Of a stretch of 64,000 bases of DNA, positions 30,404-45,400 are shown one piece after another. The translations under genes were made by a program, and so were the position numbers. How positions within the stretch are numbered: the first letter of the stretch is position 1; each line of letters opens with the position of its first letter. The DNA is from Endomychus coccineus (lineage: Eukaryota > Arthropoda > Insecta > Coleoptera > Endomychidae): NCBI GenBank assembly GCA_958510875.1, contig OY294068.1, positions 68,674,633 to 68,738,632 of the forward strand. The letters run 5' to 3'. Below the pieces are notes generated by a model. The model did no database searches. It saw nothing but the letters and a program-made list of their open reading frames with translations, and had not been told where the DNA came from.

Positions 30404-33400
30404 GTAATTCATTAGATAATTAATTTAGATACTCATTTCTTTAAATCTGTTGTAGCAAACTATAAAAGCACATATCAAATCAACAGTAAAAAATGGAAGA
30501 ATATTGTATTCTATTAATGAAAGTATGGTAATATTTAAAGATAAAGAAGGTTCTTCATTATGTTTTACTGCTACATTCGATGACATCATAGATACATTTT
30601 GTCTAACTTCAGATGATTCTTGTTTGTTTATTCTATTGAGAAATGGTTCATTTCACATTTTCAAGCATTCAGGAAACCAATATTCGTATGTTTCTACTAT
30701 GTAAGTTTATCTTCTCTGTTCCTTGAGTGATAGATAAGTAATACAATTATTGTTATTAGAAATATCATCAAGAATTTGCAGACAGGAAAATTGTTCATTG
30801 ATTGCTTTATAGAAAGTCATTCTCCCACAAACATACAAGTGCTGACAGTTTCTACAAGTGGAAGTATATTCAGGTTTGGTTAATTTTATAATACTTAAGT
30901 ATGCTTAGATATCAAAAATTGAAAAGAAGTTTTGGAATACAAGGTAGAATGTGATTAAACAATGATGATATTCTATCTTTAAAAACATCCAATATTTTTA
31001 CTATTAACATTCGTAATAAGAAAGTTGGGGCAAAATATTACTACAGTCTAACTGTCAACTTAATCAAACTTGATGTAACTGTGAGGGCAAGTTATTCAGA
31101 TGGTGTTTATCCACATTAAATAAATAAATGTTAAAATTGAATTGATTCGATTAATCAATTATCCCTAAATCATGCTTTTTATTGGTATATTGTGTTTATT
31201 TGTACAAAGGGAGCCATATTTCTAAGTTGAGCTCTACCTATAGGTTAATATTATATCTTCAACCACAAAGGATGAAACTACTGTAAATTACATTGTTATA
31301 CTAGGTAGATTTTGATTTACATGACTTTTTGAACTTGCTGAATAGCCAAGTTGATTTACTCAAATTCACTGTATACATAGAAACAGATAATGAGGTTTTC
31401 CTTGATATTAACACTATCAAAGACCATCACTTGCAATTCAACATATACAGAAAACCGACCAACAACTTGTGGATTTAGTTACACCAATGAAATATAAATA
31501 TCTCCATTTAATAGTCTTGTTCATAAATTATTACGTCTCTTTAGCCAACGAAATTATAACAATGAAGCTCTGCTAATAAATAATCAATTAATTTCTAAAC
31601 AAAAGAGGAAATTGGAATGCAACCAATTGACTAAACTAGAGCCACTAGCTTCCAACAGTTCAATCAGATTTCACTTATCTTTCAGAAATTATTAAATTCC
31701 ATAATTTGTTTTCTTAATTTGTACAAGGGCGGAATATAAAGCTCTCTGCACTTAGATCACCCAAGCGAACCAGCTTCTAAATACAGTGGCGGCTCGTGAA
31801 CTTTTTAAGAGAGGAGGCTGGACATAAGACGTTTTTGTAAAAATATACTCTATTCAGCCAATTAATTTAACCTTTGCGCAGCGACCGTACCAGCTACTTC
31901 AGTGACAAGTGACAATGACTTTAATATTTTTCTTTGTTTTGAAATTTTTCGTATTTTGTTTTTTTTAAATTAATTTTATCTACTTTTTTATATATTAACG
32001 GGATTCTACGGTCTTTAGTTTGCGAAAAATGATCAATGATATTATCATAAAATGTATCATTTTGTTTTAAGTGTTTTACTAAATCTTTTTCAATAGATAT
32101 TAAACTAACATTGTATAAACGATATTGGCCCACTGCGCTTCACATGTAAGTTTTAATTCGTTTGAGAGTAGAAAATGATCTCTCCATCGATGCCGACGTG
32201 ACAGGAATGGTGACTGTCAAACAAAGTAGTTTATAAAACTGAGGTAAAACTTATTGCAAATCATTGTCTATCATATATTTTATCATATCGGCGTGACTGT
32301 CATACTGGCCTAAAATATCTTTATCCGAGTATATAACGCATAATTCATTGTGCAGGGCTACTTTATCAAAAAAATTATATTTTAGAACTAAGTTATCTAA
32401 AAGTGTATTGGCGAAAAATCTTCTATTCGTCAAGTCGAAAAACTTCAATTCATGTAAATCGGAAAATCGAATCTCAATTTGACCTTTAATAGTATCTAAA
32501 GTTTCATAAAAAAATTGTTTATAATGTAGTTTCTGGTCTACCAAATTATATGTTTTCCTCCTTTTCGCGGAAGGTGTCTCATCAGTTGAAAAATGTTCAA
32601 ATAAAATATTAAAATGAAATTCTGTATTACGGAAACTTGAAATTTTATCAATGAGATGTTTCAAACGATCTCTTGAATAAATTATATCAGTGAATTTATG
32701 TTGTAAAATTTGAAAAATAAAATCAGTTTGTTCAAATAATAATTTAAAAGTATCAAGAAAAAACAAAAATCCTTCATTTTCTAAATAAGATCTTAAACCA
32801 ACAGCAGCATTTAAAGTTTAATTTAAAATCAAATGTTTCAATTAGGTTGTCTTTATTTTTATGGATGGTAAACACTGCACGTGATGTAAAATTCTATCGA
32901 GTTGGAGCATTACAGGGAATTCTGTTTCCTACTATGTTATTTAAAACTTCAGTTCGTTTGGTGGATTTGCTACAAAAAATTGAAAATGACGATAAGTTAG
33001 AAAAAAAAAATTCTACCTCACCTTAATGGAACTACATGCATTACTTAAAGCCAAATTCATGTTGTGAGCGTAACAATGGGTGAAAATAGCCTGAGGCGAA
33101 ACTGATTTTATTTTTGTTAGAAGACCGTTTAAATGTCCCGCCATTACTGATGCACCGTCGTAAGTCTGAGCAATTAATTTATTCGCAAAGTCAAATCGTT
33201 GAAATGTTTCCATTAAAAAATTTAATAAATTGACCGCTGTTCTTCCCGAACCAACATAGTAAAACCCTAAGAATCTTTCCATTAGTTGTCCATTTTTTAC
33301 AAATATAAAAATTATTGATAACTGTGATTTACACGTTATCTGTGGTTTCGTCAACCTGCCACGAAAAAAAAGGGAAGTCCAATAATTCATCCTCTATATG

Positions 33401-36400
33401 ATTTCGGAGGACATAAATTATTGAATCAAGAATTTCGTTTTGTATTGTTTTGATCTTGGGATGATAGATACAATAAGAAATCAATGATTTTTTTTCAAAC
33501 TTCGCGGTTGAACTGTATTGTTATGATTTTCTATTCCGCGTGTACGAGCAGAATCAACCACATTAACAATATTTTGTTTACCGGTTAATTTAAACTTAAT
33601 ACTCGATGTAATACGTTCCTGTGATTTTTCATGTCTGTCTAGACCACGAGCTAAATTTTTCAAATCATTATAACCCAAGCGCCCCCAACATGAAGAATTA
33701 TCAGTTGTAAATTAAATAGTAAGCAATACCAGCAATATAATTTATTGTGTATGTCAGATCCCGTTAACCAGAAATATTTTTTATAATTGTCAGTATTAAA
33801 TGATCGATTTTGATACTTACTGACATCACTAATCCTTTCAAATCCGGTAAAGGCCGTTTATTTTTAAAAAACACTTTTTTGTCATATGTTAATCCACTAA
33901 ATGGATTTTCTAAAAAGCCAGCAACTAAATCACTAGCACTCATTTTAAATTTTAATAATTTATCGAACAGACCAATTCTAATCTAACCTTACTTCGCGTG
34001 GCGTCACAAAACAAACACCGACGCAACAGGCATGTGTAACTACCGACCGTACTGAACAAAGGCCGGCAGCAGGCTGGCCTACTGAGAGTGTTGCCATTTC
34101 AGCTATGTTTTACGGTATTTAGCAATTGGACTGGTCGGAAAAACGGCAACTGTGTTAAAGAACACGTGTTTACTGTTTAGGGTTTGACATATGTACAGAG
34201 TCTAGCCTCAGGGCACTGTTGCCAGATTGAAAATAACTACTGAAAACGGGGAATTAATTGTAAAATTAAAAAAATTATTTGTGAAACAGAAATTAAAATG
34301 AAGAATGATCACCAAGATAAATAGGTGAGGAGGCTTAGCCTCCTTCGAGGAGTCGTCACTGTCTAAATAACAAAGCCTCTGACAGCTACGGTGCGCCACC
34401 CTAAAAGCTGTGTGGCGGTCATTAATTATTATAGTGAAAGATCAAAGATATGGTTCCTTCAGGTGACCAATGTAACTTGGTACCATGGAAGTACCATTTT
34501 ATTTATAATAAACAATTTTAAAAACGCAAATGCAATTTTTGAAAGCTTTATAAGAAAATTGTTAAACTTGTATAAAATAACTATTAAAAGTTTAATTTTC
34601 ACTAATTTAATAAATGAATATAACTATAGTTTCTCTAATAGTTCAGTCATTTAAGGAATTTTTATGTCCGAATTTCCGCGAGGTCTAATTTTGGTCTATT
34701 CATATGTATTTTGACACGCTGAACACGATGGTGTAGATTAAATTTGGATTAACCCTGTGCTCGAAAAACTATGGACATTTTTTGGACCCGACAATGGCTA
34801 TTTTTCGATTTTTTGAGTTTTGAGACAAAACTATCGGTTTTATGAAAAAATGTTTCGAGCAAAAGTTGTTGGAAAAACTAATACGCAACTTTTGGCTCTA
34901 GTCCCAAGTCGATTTGAGGTCGTGGATTCAAGATTAGATCCCATTAAGTGTGTTTTTTGGCACATTGAAAAATTGAGTATATTTCAAAGAGTTTTCAATT
35001 TTTCATATTCTGTTTTGGTGAAAAGATGGTATTTTTATTCTTCTTTTATTTGGTTTTCGGTATTTTGACTTATCTCATTTTTTGAAGTCACAATCGGCCA
35101 TTTTGAAAAATCCATATTTGGCGAATTTCAGACGGAATACTAATGTTATCAATCTAAAACTAGAATTATTCGAAAGATTCCATCATTCTGCATATAATAT
35201 CCAAAATTCAAGCATTTTGCTCTGGAAACATAACTTAAGCGCCATTTTGAAAATTTGGGACCAACGAAAAATCCAAACATTTCGAGGTTAGAAATTTTTT
35301 ACGGAGCCCAAATTCTAGATTCTATTGGAGGTTTGATAGCGAGTATTTTAAGTCTAAGCAGATTGATTTGGGTCGAATAGAAATGAAGCTATCCTAATAA
35401 ATGTGTTTGGACAAAAACCTTGAATCAGATTACAGAGAAATACTTCGGCTATTTGAGTTTGGAACAGCGTACGGAGATTCGTTCACAATTCCAAGTTATA
35501 ATGAATTTCATCATAAAAATTTAGCGCGGAATTTCATGTAGCTGCAATAAGCGAGGGTCGGTACAATAGATTCCGCGCGCGAAATTATAGTTAAATATTT
35601 TAACATGCACCTGAATGCTTATAATCGTTTTGTGTGAATCTGTGAGTGTGTGTACACGTGTGAACGTGTATATGTGACCGTGGCATGATGTTTTTATAGG
35701 GTGTTAAATAACAAATTTCAATAAAACAAAATTTTAACATTTATATTTTTTTTTACATTTCATATTTATTGAAAAACTATCTATTTGTCTGATTATTTAC
35801 AAATAACCTACGTTTTATATTTTTTCCATCATTCATAACATAATATAATATTATAATATAATTTAATCTAATAACTATCATAACATACATAATATTGCTT
35901 ATTGGGAAGAATAAAATGGCAAGAAATGCAAGTGTATAGTTTCACATTACAGATACGTCTAATACCCATTATTTTATCCAATAAACACATTTACTTTTTT
36001 CTTTATCTTTTTTTACCACGAATTTCTGTAATTTCGCTATCAGTTGTACAGTCTGAAGTGCACGACGTATCGATGATGTTATCTTCGTTATCACTGTCAT
36101 CATATATTGTTAAAGATGTGATATGATCGTTATTGATTTACGGATCATTGTGATCCGCTTCATCATCTGAGTTTGATAGTATTTGATCGTTGCAAGTGTC
36201 ATTGATCATCGGTATCGTCATCATCTTCATCATCGTGTTCATTTTCATCAATACACTTATCAAAATCATCATCATCTAATATACTGATTTCTGACTGGGG
36301 GCAATTAGAACCGTCTTATTCCATTCCTCCAACCTCATTTCGTTGGATCAATGGTTTCATTGATGCATTGTGAAGGTAAAGGCTGTTCTAATTGCCCCGA

Positions 36401-39400
36401 GCCAGAAATCAGTATATTAGATAATTATGATTTTGATAAGTGTATGGATGAAAATGAACACGATGATGAACATGATCAACGACAATTGCGACGATCAAAT
36501 TTCATCAACCTCATATGATGAAGCGTACATCACGACGATCCGTATATCAATAATAATCATATATCATTAGCAATATACGCTGGCAGTGATAACAAAAACT
36601 TAGGGTATTTGTGAATAATCAGACATATAGATAATTTTTGAATAAATATGAAATGTAAAAAAAAAAAATATGAATGTGAAAAAAACAAAATTATTTTTTA
36701 ATCTTATTTTTTTTGTTTAAATGTTGAAATTTGTCATGTAACACTATAAAAACATCATGTCACGGTCACATATACACGTTCACACGTCTCAATACACTCA
36801 CACATTTATAAAAAACGATTATGCCTTCAGGTGCATTTTAAAATATTAAAAAAACCATTATTTCGCGCGCGAAATCTATTGTACCGACCCTCGCTTATTG
36901 CCGCTACATGAAATTCCGCGCTAAATTTTTATGATGAAATTCGTTATAACTTGGAATTGCGAACGAATCTCCGTACGCTGTTCCAAACTCAAATAGCCGA
37001 AGTATTTCTCTGTAATTTGATTCAAGGTTTTTGTCTATAGGCCCAAAATTGGGTCCTTTAGAGACCCAAACACATTTATTAGGATATCTTCATTTCTATT
37101 CGACCCAAATCAATCTGCTTCGACTTAAAATACTCGCTAACAAAACCTCTAATAGAACCTACAATTTGGGCTCCGTAAAAAATTTCTAACCTCGAAAAGT
37201 TTGGATTTTTCTTTGTTCCAAAATTTTCAAAATGGCGCTAAAGCTATGTCTTTGGAGCAAAATGCTTGAATTTTGGATATTATATGCAGAATGATGAAGT
37301 CTTTTGAATAATTTTGGTTTTAGATTGATAACATCAGTATTCCGTTTGGAATTCGCAAAATACGGATTTTTCAAAGTCACGATTGTGACTCCAAAAAATG
37401 AGATAGGTCAAAATACTAAAAATCAAATAAAAGAAGAATAAAAATACTATCTTCTCACCAAAACATAATATGAAAAATAGAAAACTCTTTGACATATACT
37501 CAATTTTTCAATGTGCCAAAAAACACATTAAATGGGCCCTATCTTGGGCCCACAACCTTGAATCGACCTGAGACCAAAAGTTGCGTATTAGTTTTTCCAA
37601 CAACTTTTGTTCAAAACATTTTTTCATAAAACTCATAGTTTTGTCTCAAAACGCAAAAAATCGAAAAATGGTCATTTTCGGGTTCAAAAACTGGCCCTAC
37701 TTTTTCGAGCACAATGTTAATCCAAATTTAATCTACACCAGCGTGTCAAAATACATAAGAATAGACTAAAATTAGACCTCGCGGAAATTCGGACAAAAAT
37801 CGTCGATTTTCATCCTTAAATGCCTGGACTATAACACCGTAACTTCTTCAAACAAATATTACAAATTACTAACTTCCTACGGAGGGACTAACCTAATATA
37901 TAACTTTAATGGCAATCTTAGGATAGATGGCTAGTGGAATTTTACCTAATTGGGCTTAGCCCATTGAGGGCTAAATGATGAACGGAAAATCTAATTATAC
38001 AAGGGAGAATTATTAGTATTTGTTGATCGTTTAATAGGATATCGGACTTCTTATAATTATTAATTTCTAGGAATTCCAAAAAATGTAATTTATTACTTTT
38101 ATTCTGATTGTGTAAAATCTCAAAATTACCATTAAACTTATGGTTTTCTATATATAATTAAATGTTCTGGAAACGTTGAATCAGATTTATTATTAATGAA
38201 ATTACGCCTATGTTCTCTGATCCATTTGTTTTGACGGTCCTTCCTGTTCTTTCTTGTAAACCCCACATTTGTCTTCATCGGATGAATTATCTTCATTATT
38301 TTTGATAAACTACTAAATTATTCTGCGTTTTATACTCCACGTCAATACCTAAATTCAGATAGGATCTGATCTATTAGTCCGGAAGAGTAACTATTTTTTA
38401 CCGCAATTTATTTAATGATATTCATCTATCAAAATTATCGTTTGACATTGGTACGTTGGTAGTGAATGAAAATATTGTAGGCTGCTATTTTATGTTCAAA
38501 TGGATGATTTGAATTATTGTGAATATACCGTTTTACTAAAGATGATCTTGGGAAATTACCTACCTCGTTCAAATTATATATATGTCGAAAACCTGATTCA
38601 AAAAAGTTCAATATATACATAATGAAGTAGTAAAAAGTTATAACAAGTTCCGTTTCTCGAATAAAGAAACTATTAAGAGATTGATTTCCATTTATTTAAT
38701 AAATAAATATAAGTTGTAGGTAGTTTATTTATTAAATTAGTGAAAATCAAACTTTTAGTAGTTATTTTATTCAAATTGTTAATTAATGGATATTTGTCAC
38801 GTAATGGTTGATTCCATTCAATTTTTGAAAGAAGCTGATACACAAAGGTCTTAAACATAATTTACGATCTCTAATTAATTCTAGAGATTTAGAGGTTTTG
38901 GGCATAGAGTTCGTATTATCTAGGACTCTAAAGCACATAATAACAATAACAGCAAATATAAATATATAGCAACTGATCTTATAAAAACTCAATTTCCAAG
39001 AGAAATGTGTTAACTCTGAAGTTCCAATCAAGTAGAAATTAATTATTAACGATATAATTTTTACACGTGCAGTTAAAGGAAATTCAGTTATTGCTATCAA
39101 CAGAAATGACATGAATATATTGATAGAACTGATGAATTTTTAAATACCGGTAATTACAAAAATCAGACAAGTATCAGAAAGAAATCAGAGAGTCTCTGGT
39201 ACATAATAACAGTCTTTTTAGCCAGAAAGAAAAATACAGTTTAACTCTCATGAATCCATAACCCCCCCTAAATTAAATTCTTTTATCAAAAATCCTTGAG
39301 AAAATAATCCCATCAGGCCTTTACATCATTCATAACAGCCCCATCAGTTAAGATATCTGAGAAACTAATAAAAACCATTTTAACAACCACTAAATTTTAT

Positions 39401-42400
39401 CCGAAATATAGTATCAGAAACTGTTATGATTTAACTGATAAAATCCAAAATATTGTAATCCCAGATAATACTAAATTAGTTTTATTCGACGTACAAAACC
39501 TATTCCCTAGTATACATACCCCCTCAAACATTGAATTTAACAGTTAATCTCCTAGATAAAAGTCATACCCGCCCTTGCAATAAACAAGAAATAACCAATT
39601 TCCTTGGGATTTGTTCAATACAATTATTTTCAATTTGATAATGATAAATATTTGTCTAAAACAGATTTAATTATGGGTAACCCACAGAGTCCCTTATTAG
39701 CAGGAATATTTATGAATAATTTGGAAATTGAAATTCATAAACTCTCCTTTATGAAGAAGTTCATATTTTGGTATAGATACGTTGACGGCATCTTAGCATG
39801 TTTCATTGGAACTAATAGACAATTAAATACATTCCTAGAATTCATAAATAAAATTTGTCCAAATATTAAATTCACAACTGAAATGGAGAAAGAGGTCCAA
39901 TTCTAGAAATTGTGCTAATATTTTCGTATACACGTATAATGTTTAATTTGATCAAGACGCGAAATTCACTTTTTTCTATGTTTACAAACATCTTGAAGGT
40001 TTCTTGCTTTCGATGGGTCTCAAAACAGAACTGAACGACATATCAGTCTGAAAATGTTGTGTTCTAGTTAAAGATGGTACATCACAAATGTCACATTGGA
40101 TTCTCGATTGTGGCACCATCTGTTTTATTTTCAGAAACTTTTCACCTTCTCGTAAAAAGACAAGGAATAAATTTATTACAATCAGGTGCATACTATAACA
40201 TTCATATCTCATCGAATTGTGGGAATTGTGAAAATTTTAACCACAACTATTAAAATTAAACGACTATCTATGCTCGAATTCGTATACGAATAACAGTTTC
40301 TCATGCCGCTTACGTTGCATTTCGTATACGACCGCTCAAGAATACCTACCATTACAATGTTCGTTTCCGAATTTCTTCAACTTTCGTATTCGAACAGTCT
40401 TATGACTTCGAGAAAAGGGCCCCATGTCTAGTTATTTAGAATGTGATATCTTGTGCAAAACATGTCAGTCCAGCCGTTGGTGTGTAGTTCCAGTTTTATA
40501 TCCTGGCATTTTCTGCACATCAACTGAAAACTGGTGTCAAGCCCTTTGTACGTGGAAGGTGTCGATCCAGGAACCGTACCTGGTAAGCAGCTCGCACTAC
40601 CTTTATGCCTTCCCTTTTTAACTGAAATATGCAAGTTGGGAGGAGGAGCTTCGTTTGCTTCATGCTTCGCGAACACTAAACGCACTGAGACTTTCATTGT
40701 CTTCAAACAACTCTCTACTTAAAAGCAATAAAATCGCTTAATAGCGACCTATAACATGTCGCATTTTAATCATTCATCCCTGATAACAACTATCATTATG
40801 CCAATACGCTTGACTTATTCTTCACTAATCATCCAGATTCCTATGAAGTAATGGTCCTTGCACCATTAGGAAACTGAACATTAACTCAGCACTACGACCT
40901 GTCCCTATATCGCTCCACGAACGAATCCAACACCTCCACGCACAGTTTGCCATTACAACTCTGCCGACTGGGACAGTCTTCGCATGTTTTTCTCCGAGTT
41001 TCCTTGGAGAAGCGTATGTTTTGAATCTGATGACCCAACGCAATGTACCACAGAGATCTCGGATATTATCAGACTAGGAATGGAAACTTACATACCCCAT
41101 ACCAACAAATCACCGTCATCTGGTGAACGATGGTTCAATAAAATCTGTTCTAGGGCCGTCGCTTCAAAACAAAGAGCATAGCGTCATTGACGCGGTAACA
41201 CATGTCTGGAGACCAGAACTAAATATTATGTTGAAGCCAGAAATACGTGCCATGAAACAATAAACGCTTAGAAAGAGGCATAAATAAGATAAAAACTTAT
41301 CGAATGCCAGAATGGCTCCCGTTCGTTTTGGACTTTCGCCAAAGCAATTGGTAGAATTCACTTCCTCCCCCTAACCAAAGATGATGGCACACTAGCTACC
41401 ATACCACAACAAAAAGACAACCATTTTGCTGGAACGTTTGCAGCAAATTTCACATTGGATCCACAAGGGGAGGACCCTCCTAAAATTGCTGCCATCGATA
41501 GCCATATGCCTCAAATTGTCTTTTGTCAGCGCACAATTAGTCGCATTCTGCTTGAAGTCAATACCAAACCGAAATTCCACCTGTCGTTCTCAAGGAATAT
41601 ACGCCTGAATTAACACCAGTTTTCTGCAGGTTGTTTACCCTTAAATAAAAACTTGGTACGTTTCCTTCCAGCTGGAAGACATCTAGAGTCCAACCAATTC
41701 CAAAAAAAGGAAATAAGATCCTTCCTAATAATTATAGAACCATTGCACTATTATCTGTGATCTCTAAAGTGGTGGAGAGGACAATCAACATCGAGCTCCA
41801 AAATCGTGAATGACCGGCAATATGGGTTTCGTCAGCAGAGAACAACAGGAGACCTGCTTGCCTATTGAAAACTATGGGGAATCTCTAGCTGTAGCATTTG
41901 ATATCTCCAAAGCATTTGACAAAGTCTGGCACCAAAGCCTCCTTGGGAAACTTCCTTCATATGGTTTGCCGCCTCAACTTTGTCGCTTACTATCGCGTCT
42001 TCTCTCAGATAGATCACTCCATGTGGTGGTTGAGGGGGTATTCTCCTATACAATGGCTATCAACGCTGGTGTTCCACAGGGCTCTGTTTTGACAGCGACT
42101 TTGTTTCTGCTCCATATAAACGATCTACTGGAAGTAATCACCTATCCCGTCCACAGCTTTGCAGATGATGGTACACTTCATACCGTTTTCTCATCTAGAG
42201 TCAGAGGAGCGAGACAGAGATAGGTTGACTCAATTACTGGAGATCTGGCAAAGATTTTGAAATGGGGATCTGATAATCTAGTAGAGTTTAATGCAACCAA
42301 AACTCAAGGTTGCGTCTTCTCCAGGAAGGCGGATCCCACAATCCCTAATATGATGATGTCAGGTACAACTATTTCTCACCCTCTCATGGGACGATCATGT

Positions 42401-45400
42401 GAGGTTCATTGCGAAAACCGCTTCATAAAATCTTGGTTTTCTATTCCGTGCCAAGAGCTACTTTACATCCCAGCAGCTCATCATAATCTACAAAGCACAG
42501 ACTCGAACTGTCCTGAAGTATTGTTCACATGTTTGGAGTTCGGCTCCCAAACATTCGCTGAAGTTCTTGGATTCTATAGATATTCCCATGGTCGGTGTTC
42601 ATCAGAAATCATTACACCACGGGAGATTCCAGATTCCAGATAGACGGACTAGACGATTTCAAACAAGTCACCCCTTCATTTTCAAGCTCGAGACCTGCCG
42701 AACTTTTTCCTACCAGGCTCATTTTCCTATCGAACAGCGAAGTTGTGGAACTCTTTACCTAGTGAGGTCTTTCCCTATTTCTATAACCTCCAAATCTTTA
42801 ATAAAATTTTGAATGCCTATCTGAAAATTAAAAAAATTCGTAACTCCCAAAGTATACATTGAATCGATTCAAAACTTTAACAATAAATTTAAGTTAGTTC
42901 AACAACAACAACAAAAACAATTATTGAAGCAAACTTAAATTTACACAGTACTTTATTGTAACAAACAGATGTGGTCTAGGGGCTAAGATTCTCGGGGCTC
43001 TACCTCGGTAGACACGGGTTCAATTCCCAGAAACGTTTTTTTGTACATGTTCTTAAAAACATTATTAATGTGAATATCATTCTGTTGTGTAAAGATAAAG
43101 AAATAAATAATTTATTTCATTATCTTCAATACAAACGCAGAGTATCTTATATAGAATGTGAAGCAATCATATAAAAATCAGTAACCAAATCAAATGATTT
43201 GCCACGCACACCATCTATTCTCCAAGCGGCAACACATCTCTAGTTTGAGTTCTACAAAATGAATTTCGATGAACTCTTGTACAATGGATTAGTAATGACG
43301 TCAATAGAAAAGGTAAAACAATCGGATGCGGAAATGATGCGGGGTGGAAAACACCCCTCTTATCACGAGTTCCGTTATTTGTAGAATTTGTGTAAAGATG
43401 AAAATATATACTTACCTTATTTGGCCCAAAATAAGATGTTTAATATTTTCCGAGATATGGCCACTCCAAAATTCCTTAAAGTGGGGGAGGGGAAATCTAA
43501 AAGGTAGAGAAAAATCTGAAAAAATCAGGTGACTGTATAATCGAAATACAAGTTCGCTTTACCAAAAAAACATGTAAAACCAGCACTTTTTTGACAGGGT
43601 AGCGATTTAAAAATATTTAATTAGAAAACTTGAAAAAAAAATCAGTCGTATACATTGAAGCCTTCTTTACAATTTTGGTTTCTTGAAGTTTTTGCAACAT
43701 GAATATTTTCATGTTGCAAAAAGTTACAGAAAGTACATTAAAAAATATCAAAAAATTCGTAAAATAAGTTGAATTCATACGTTTTATTGTAAAAAAATAT
43801 CTATATATTAAAATCATTTTTGAATGTTAAAACAACATTTTAAACTGGAATACTAAAAAAAATTCCGGAAATTGTCTTCAAAATTTCAATTTTTCGATGA
43901 TAAATGTATGAGAAGTGATAGAGACGGTTAAAATAATACTCTTATCTATAACTTTTGCCAAAAAAACTTTTTTTTTGGCATGCTTAAAGAAGGATTTATA
44001 AAAACGACTCTATTTTTTAGATAATACGTCGGTTTCAATCTCAGTTTGCGTCATTTTTATTAAATTTGTTTAAGACGGAGTGAACGAAGTGAACGAAATC
44101 TTCTCTTGAAACTTATAATATGGTACATCATACGTACTAAATAATCCTTATCATTCTTTCAAACAAGATTTGTAAGTTTTAAAGCACAATTTACATCTCG
44201 CTGAAACTTTGTTGTCGTCAGAAGGATGCATTCTGGTGAGAATCAAATTGAAACATCAAAGAATGATCGCTTTAGATTCAAGCAGTAATGTTATCGCAAG
44301 TTAGTTTGTCAAATTCTTCGCGGTTTAGTTTTAGTATTCTCAAATTGTTCATATGGTACGTTGTTGGTTTCTACCACGGTATAATATAATGGTAATGCGT
44401 CTCGTATACTGGTATACATGACGAAAGCGTAGCCCAAGTCTGTGAACTTACAACTCTTGCCGCAGGGTCGCTACGGTCGAATGTAAGACGAGTTAAACAG
44501 CGAGAACGATGATAAGCTGACAATTTTTTAAATTTTTTACCGACAACATGTAATGTGAACAAAATCATAATCTACCTGAACTCTGACCAGGATTGAACTC
44601 TCGAAAATTATGAAAGTTATCGTCTATTTCTATATTTCTGCAATGAATTATAGAATGTGTATTAGTTGCGATGTCAGATTTGATTAGAGATGCAAGAATG
44701 TAATCCAATAACTTTCCATTGCGTTTTTTTCCGGAAATTTCAACCACTCTTGAAAAAATTGCCTTCTTGTAATTCGAACTAAAGAGTAGGCCATCTGTTA
44801 AGTTTATTTTTCTTTCCTTTTGGATTATTAAATTATCTAATAAAACACACTTTTAATGATTTTTTTGACAAGTGTCGTGTAAAAGTAAAACAATTGTTTG
44901 CATGAATAGCGCTATTAACAACAGAACAACTCATTTTAATCACCCAAACTTACTACGAAAGTCATGAATTCGCAGAATTCTCGAATTTCATCTATAGAAA
45001 AATGCAATTCAATACCTGAAGAACAACATTTGTTTAGAAATTGAAGAAGTGAATCCATTTTTATTGGGAAAAGTCATCGAAAATTTCGACTTTCGGATAC
45101 AGGCCTGTAAACAGAGTGGTAGTGGCCGTTTGAATGATATCGTTTTCACATTTAATTGTGAAAAATTTAACAATTGTAAAAGATTCCCAATAAAAATTTC
45201 CGATCTTTATTCACGATATGTGCTTTTTTTTGAAGAAGAAGAAACTAATAAATGAATCACCCTGCACAGGGTTTGAAAAAAATTTTGTATCACCCAAAAC
45301 GCAAAAAATCTGTGCAACATTAAAAAACTAGAAGGATCGGTGAAACAAATTCTAAAAATTAAAAGTCTTTTGGAGCTCTTGGGGGTTATAGAGATTTTCT

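Noticed and set aside
34820..37769. Several 60-80-codon open frames in the 34.6-37.8 kb region
   Set aside because: They are mirrored on the two arms of the palindrome and show no protein-like conservation.
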